Under the pieces are notes generated by a model. It made no database searches and had not been told where the DNA came from. It saw only the letters and a list, made by a program, of their open reading frames with translations. Both the position numbers and the translations under genes were made by a program. Below, one piece after another: positions 13,160-14,764 of a stretch of DNA of 14,764 nt. Source of the DNA: Bacteroidota bacterium (lineage in GTDB: Bacteria; Bacteroidota; Ignavibacteria; UBA10030; UBA8401); the NCBI GenBank assembly GCA_041658205.1, contig JBBAAO010000005.1:1-14764 (forward strand), in the 5' to 3' direction. The stretch's first letter is position 1. Every line of letters begins with the position of its first letter.

Positions 13160-13169
13160 CGCTATCTAA

Positions 13170-13565
13170 ATGCCAAACAAAGAAAAAATAGTAATCGACA
13201 GAATCAAATCTAATGTTCGCAAAAAAGGATTTGCGACTACAAAAGATTTGCAAAATGTGGAAAGATTATTGATACAAAATTCTCAAGATCCTTCATTGTG
13301 GTGTTTTCGTGGTGATTTGATTCAACTTTCTAATGGTACTGCTTCTTGGAAACTCGCTGATGCATTGAATAGTTATCGTCGTGCAATTAGTTTAGACAAT
13401 ACCTTCCAAGAAGCATATGTTTCCGCAGCGTATTACCATTATGCTGTTCAAAACAGTCCAAATCGTGCTATGAAGTATTTGAAAAGTGCATTGAAAATTA
13501 AGTCAACAAAAGTATTGCTAAAACTTGAACAGGAAATTCAAAAAGAGATTCGTCTTAAACAATAA
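13170..13565 (+). CDS. Small TPR-repeat protein (cassette)
   Basis: A 131-residue cytoplasmic, helical protein. Residues ~60-112 (ADALNSYRRAISLDNTFQEAYVSAAYYHY and NRAMKYLKSALKI) match tetratricopeptide repeats, with A-x-x-x-Y-x-x-A-I-x-L-D and small residues at helix contact positions; about two and a half repeats fit in the protein. The N-terminal ~45 residues are basic and helical (KEKIVIDRIKSNVRKKGF). TPR proteins act as protein-protein adaptors; the partner is unknown. The ATG is only about 17 nt after the recombination point, with no Shine-Dalgarno, so initiation may rely on an attC-derived leader. It is alone in its cassette. Confidence 0.8.
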   Translation: MPNKEKIVIDRIKSNVRKKGFATTKDLQNVERLLIQNSQDPSLWCFRGDLIQLSNGTASWKLADALNSYRRAISLDNTFQEAYVSAAYYHYAVQNSPNRAMKYLKSALKIKSTKVLLKLEQEIQKEIRLKQ

Positions 13566-13571
13566 CAAGCG

Positions 13572-13735
13572 GGCTAACCAGTCGCTCAAGCCGACGTTGT
13601 AACCGCGCTCGCGCTTAATTTGCGAGTGCTGAGTTCTCAAATGACAACTTACGATACAAACAGTTATCAGCAAATTAAAAAACAATCGCGGCGCGCTGGA
13701 ACGTTACAACGCGGCTTAGCTCCAGTCCGTTAGCC
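13572..13735 (+). repeat. attC site 23
   Basis: A 164-bp attC with R'' GGCTAAC (13572-13578) and R' GTTAGCC (13729-13735). L stem GTTGTAAC/GTTACAAC. Promoter-like CTG (13629-13631) and TACGAT (13650-13655). Confidence 0.94.
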
Positions 13736-13753
13736 AGCCAAAAAGGGCATAGT

Positions 13754-14464
13754 ATGAATCCTAAATCAACTCGGCTTATTTTATTCTTTGGAATATTTAT
13801 TACCATTTACATCCACCAATCGATTGCATGTTCTTGTATTGCACCACCTCCGCCGAATATTGCATTTCAAAATGCAACTGCTGTGTTTATGGGAGTTGTT
13901 GATACAATAAAAAATGAAACACAATACGGTTTCCCATTGCTAAAGGTAATATTTACAATCGATAAATCGTGGAAAGGTACAAATAGTAAATCGGTATTTG
14001 TATTTACAGCATCATCAGAGGCAGCTTGTGGATATGGATTTACTAAAGGTGGTAAATATTTGGTTTATTGCTATGGTACCATTGATACATTGCGAACTGG
14101 TCTTTGTAATCGAACGAAAAGAGATTTTGAAGCATCCGAGGATTTAGCATACTTAATGACCCTTGGTGTAAAAGAAATATCAGATGGTTCAACCATTCCC
14201 AAAGAGTTATTACTTTTACAAAATTATCCAAACCCCGCAAATCCAAGCACAGTGTTTAGATTTAATCTTCCCAAATCATCAATTGCAACGTTACACTTGT
14301 TTAATTTGCTTGGTCAAAATGTCACTGAAATATATTCTGGTTATGTTCACGAAGGAAGCAATGAGATTAACTGGAATGGATCTCAAATACCATCCGGCAT
14401 TTATTTTGCACGGTTACAAACACAATATGGTGTTAAAACAATCAAAACACTGTTAGTAAAATAG
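13754..14464 (+). CDS. Secreted TIMP/NTR-like protein with type IX secretion sorting domain
   Basis: A 236-residue protein in three parts. A signal peptide ends at A25 just before C26-S-C28. Residues 26 to ~137 look like a netrin/TIMP (NTR) domain: CSCIAPPPPNIAFQNATAVFMG, VIFTIDKSWKG, and AACGYGFTKGGKYLVYC, with cysteines 26, 28, 92, 106 and 118 spaced much as in TIMP disulfides (first Cys to one ~66 residues on, third position to one ~90 on). The tail from about residue 155 (LQNYPNPANPST...GIYFARLQT...TIKTLLVK) is a type A Por/T9SS C-terminal sorting domain. AAAGGG precedes the ATG. It would be exported through Sec, then T9SS. In animal TIMPs the free N-terminal Cys inhibits metalloproteases; whether that holds here is unknown. 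Confidence 0.85.
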   Translation: MNPKSTRLILFFGIFITIYIHQSIACSCIAPPPPNIAFQNATAVFMGVVDTIKNETQYGFPLLKVIFTIDKSWKGTNSKSVFVFTASSEAACGYGFTKGGKYLVYCYGTIDTLRTGLCNRTKRDFEASEDLAYLMTLGVKEISDGSTIPKELLLLQNYPNPANPSTVFRFNLPKSSIATLHLFNLLGQNVTEIYSGYVHEGSNEINWNGSQIPSGIYFARLQTQYGVKTIKTLLVK

Positions 14465-14476
14465 TTATTATTGGCT

Positions 14477-14677
14477 GGCTAACCAGTCGCTCAACCTGAC
14501 GTGGTAACCGCGACGCGCTTTGAGTTTTAAGTGTTGTGTTCTCAAATGACAACATACGATAGAAATAGTTATCAGCAATTTAAAAACATTTCCCGTTAGC
14601 GCGTCCCGCCAAAAAACGGCGGGATGCAAAAATCGCACTGGAACGTTACCACGCAGGTTAGCTCCAGTCCGTTAGGC
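14477..14677 (+). repeat. attC site 24 (with palindrome insertion)
   Basis: A 201-bp attC with R'' GGCTAAC (14477-14483) and R' GTTAGGC (14671-14677). L stem GTGGTAAC/GTTACCAC. It is enlarged by a palindrome in the 3' half. Promoter-like TTG (14534-14536) and TACGAT (14555-14560). Confidence 0.94.
14604..14624 (+). repeat. Small palindromic insertion inside attC 24
   Basis: TCCCGCC, a 7-nt A-rich loop (AAAAAAC) and GGCGGGA. It is similar to the palindrome in attC 13 and 17 but in a different attC lineage and at a different place, upstream of the CTGGAACG segment rather than in the L' arm. Confidence 0.75.
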
Positions 14678-14764
14678 CGCAGTCGTTGCAGGCCGCATCA
14701 AAAGGAAAAGCAAAATTAGCAGTTCATCGTAAGTCTTCATTAGCTGATTACGATTTAACAGAAA
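14672..14764 (+). other. Start of a truncated cassette
   Basis: The first 93 bp of the next cassette follow the core of attC 24. GGCCGCAGTCGTTGCAGGCCGC carries a direct repeat of GGCCGCA flanks. No start codon with a continuing frame is visible before the window ends, so the content cannot be judged. Confidence 0.6.

Larger units (their letters stand above)
1..14764 (+). mobile_element. Chromosomal integron cassette array (internal segment)
   Basis: Twenty-four attC sites recur every 0.3-1.7 kb. All read RYYYAAC (R'') at the left and GTTRRRY-like (R') at the right, with a conserved inner frame TAACCAGTCRCTCAA ... TTAGYTCCAGTCCGTTA. Between them sit 23 complete cassettes, mostly with one plus-strand gene filling the space between sites, which is the standard integron cassette layout. 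Each cassette's first 10-15 bases are the reverse complement of its own last bases, which confirms the boundaries. No integrase, attI or Pc is present, so the platform should lie left of base 1. Array size and AT-rich content fit a sedentary chromosomal integron rather than a mobile resistance integron. Confidence 0.96.

Noticed and set aside
875..14677. CRISPR array or REP/BIME repeats as an explanation of the regular repeats
   Set aside because: Repeat units are 160-230 bp with R''/L''/L'/R' symmetry, spaced by genes; they are attC sites, not short direct repeats with spacers.
1..14764. tRNA, rRNA, insertion sequence, retron or reverse transcriptase genes
   Set aside because: No cloverleaf, transposase, reverse transcriptase or integrase-like protein is seen on either strand.

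Overview
The whole window is one stretch of a large chromosomal (sedentary) integron cassette array. I can delimit 24 attC recombination sites, the first cut by the left edge, all in the same orientation. Between them lie 23 complete cassettes (each running from the TT of one GTTRRRY core to the G of the next), plus a partial cassette at the right end. No integrase gene, attI site or Pc promoter is present; from the attC orientation they should lie to the left. The DNA is AT-rich. One cassette protein ends in a typical type IX secretion sorting domain (QNYPNPANPST...), which points to the Bacteroidota/Chlorobiota/Ignavibacteriota group, most likely an Ignavibacteria- or Kapabacteria-like organism. 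This assignment is inference.

Layout, left to right: a secreted protein (160-870); two identical tandem ORF-less cassettes (1034-1709); a secreted protein (1733-2242); a run of ORF-less cassettes (2412-4369); a reverse-strand ParE/RelE-Phd/YefM toxin-antitoxin cassette (4418-4982); a short low-molecular-weight tyrosine phosphatase-like protein (5288-5626); a lipoprotein (5823-6530); a membrane-anchored protein (6739-7299); a TlpA/ResA-like thioredoxin (7497-8009); a second copy of an ORF-less cassette (8180-8370); an unknown protein (8553-8945); a DUF5677-like helical protein (9149-9958); a zinc-ribbon miniprotein (10150-10380); a structured ORF-less cassette (10572-10810); a two-gene cassette with a membrane-anchored propeller-like protein and a MauE/DoxX-like protein (11055-12547); another ORF-less cassette (12704-12991); a TPR protein (13170-13565); and a TIMP/NTR-like secreted protein with a T9SS tail (13754-14464).

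The most unusual content is non-coding. Ten of the 23 complete cassettes have no credible ORF but contain long perfect inverted repeats. Family 1 has five copies, all keeping identical 11-bp arms about 120 nt apart. Family 2 has two copies with diverged 5' halves but preserved 10-bp-class and 14/15-bp stems. Three single cassettes have their own stems. These look like cassette-borne structured RNAs. The attC sites are also unusual. They are long (162-233 bp), have covarying L-box stems, and in 23 of 24 sites carry a TTG-like triplet exactly 18 nt upstream of a TACGAT-like element in the centre. That arrangement resembles a Bacteroidota-type promoter and could let each attC drive the next cassette. 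Three attC sites contain a small CCGCC-A-rich-GGCGG palindrome at two different insertion positions.

The coding cassettes are biased towards exported or envelope proteins, and several appear to be single-copy accessory functions with no evident pathway linking them. The integron array itself is the organising unit.
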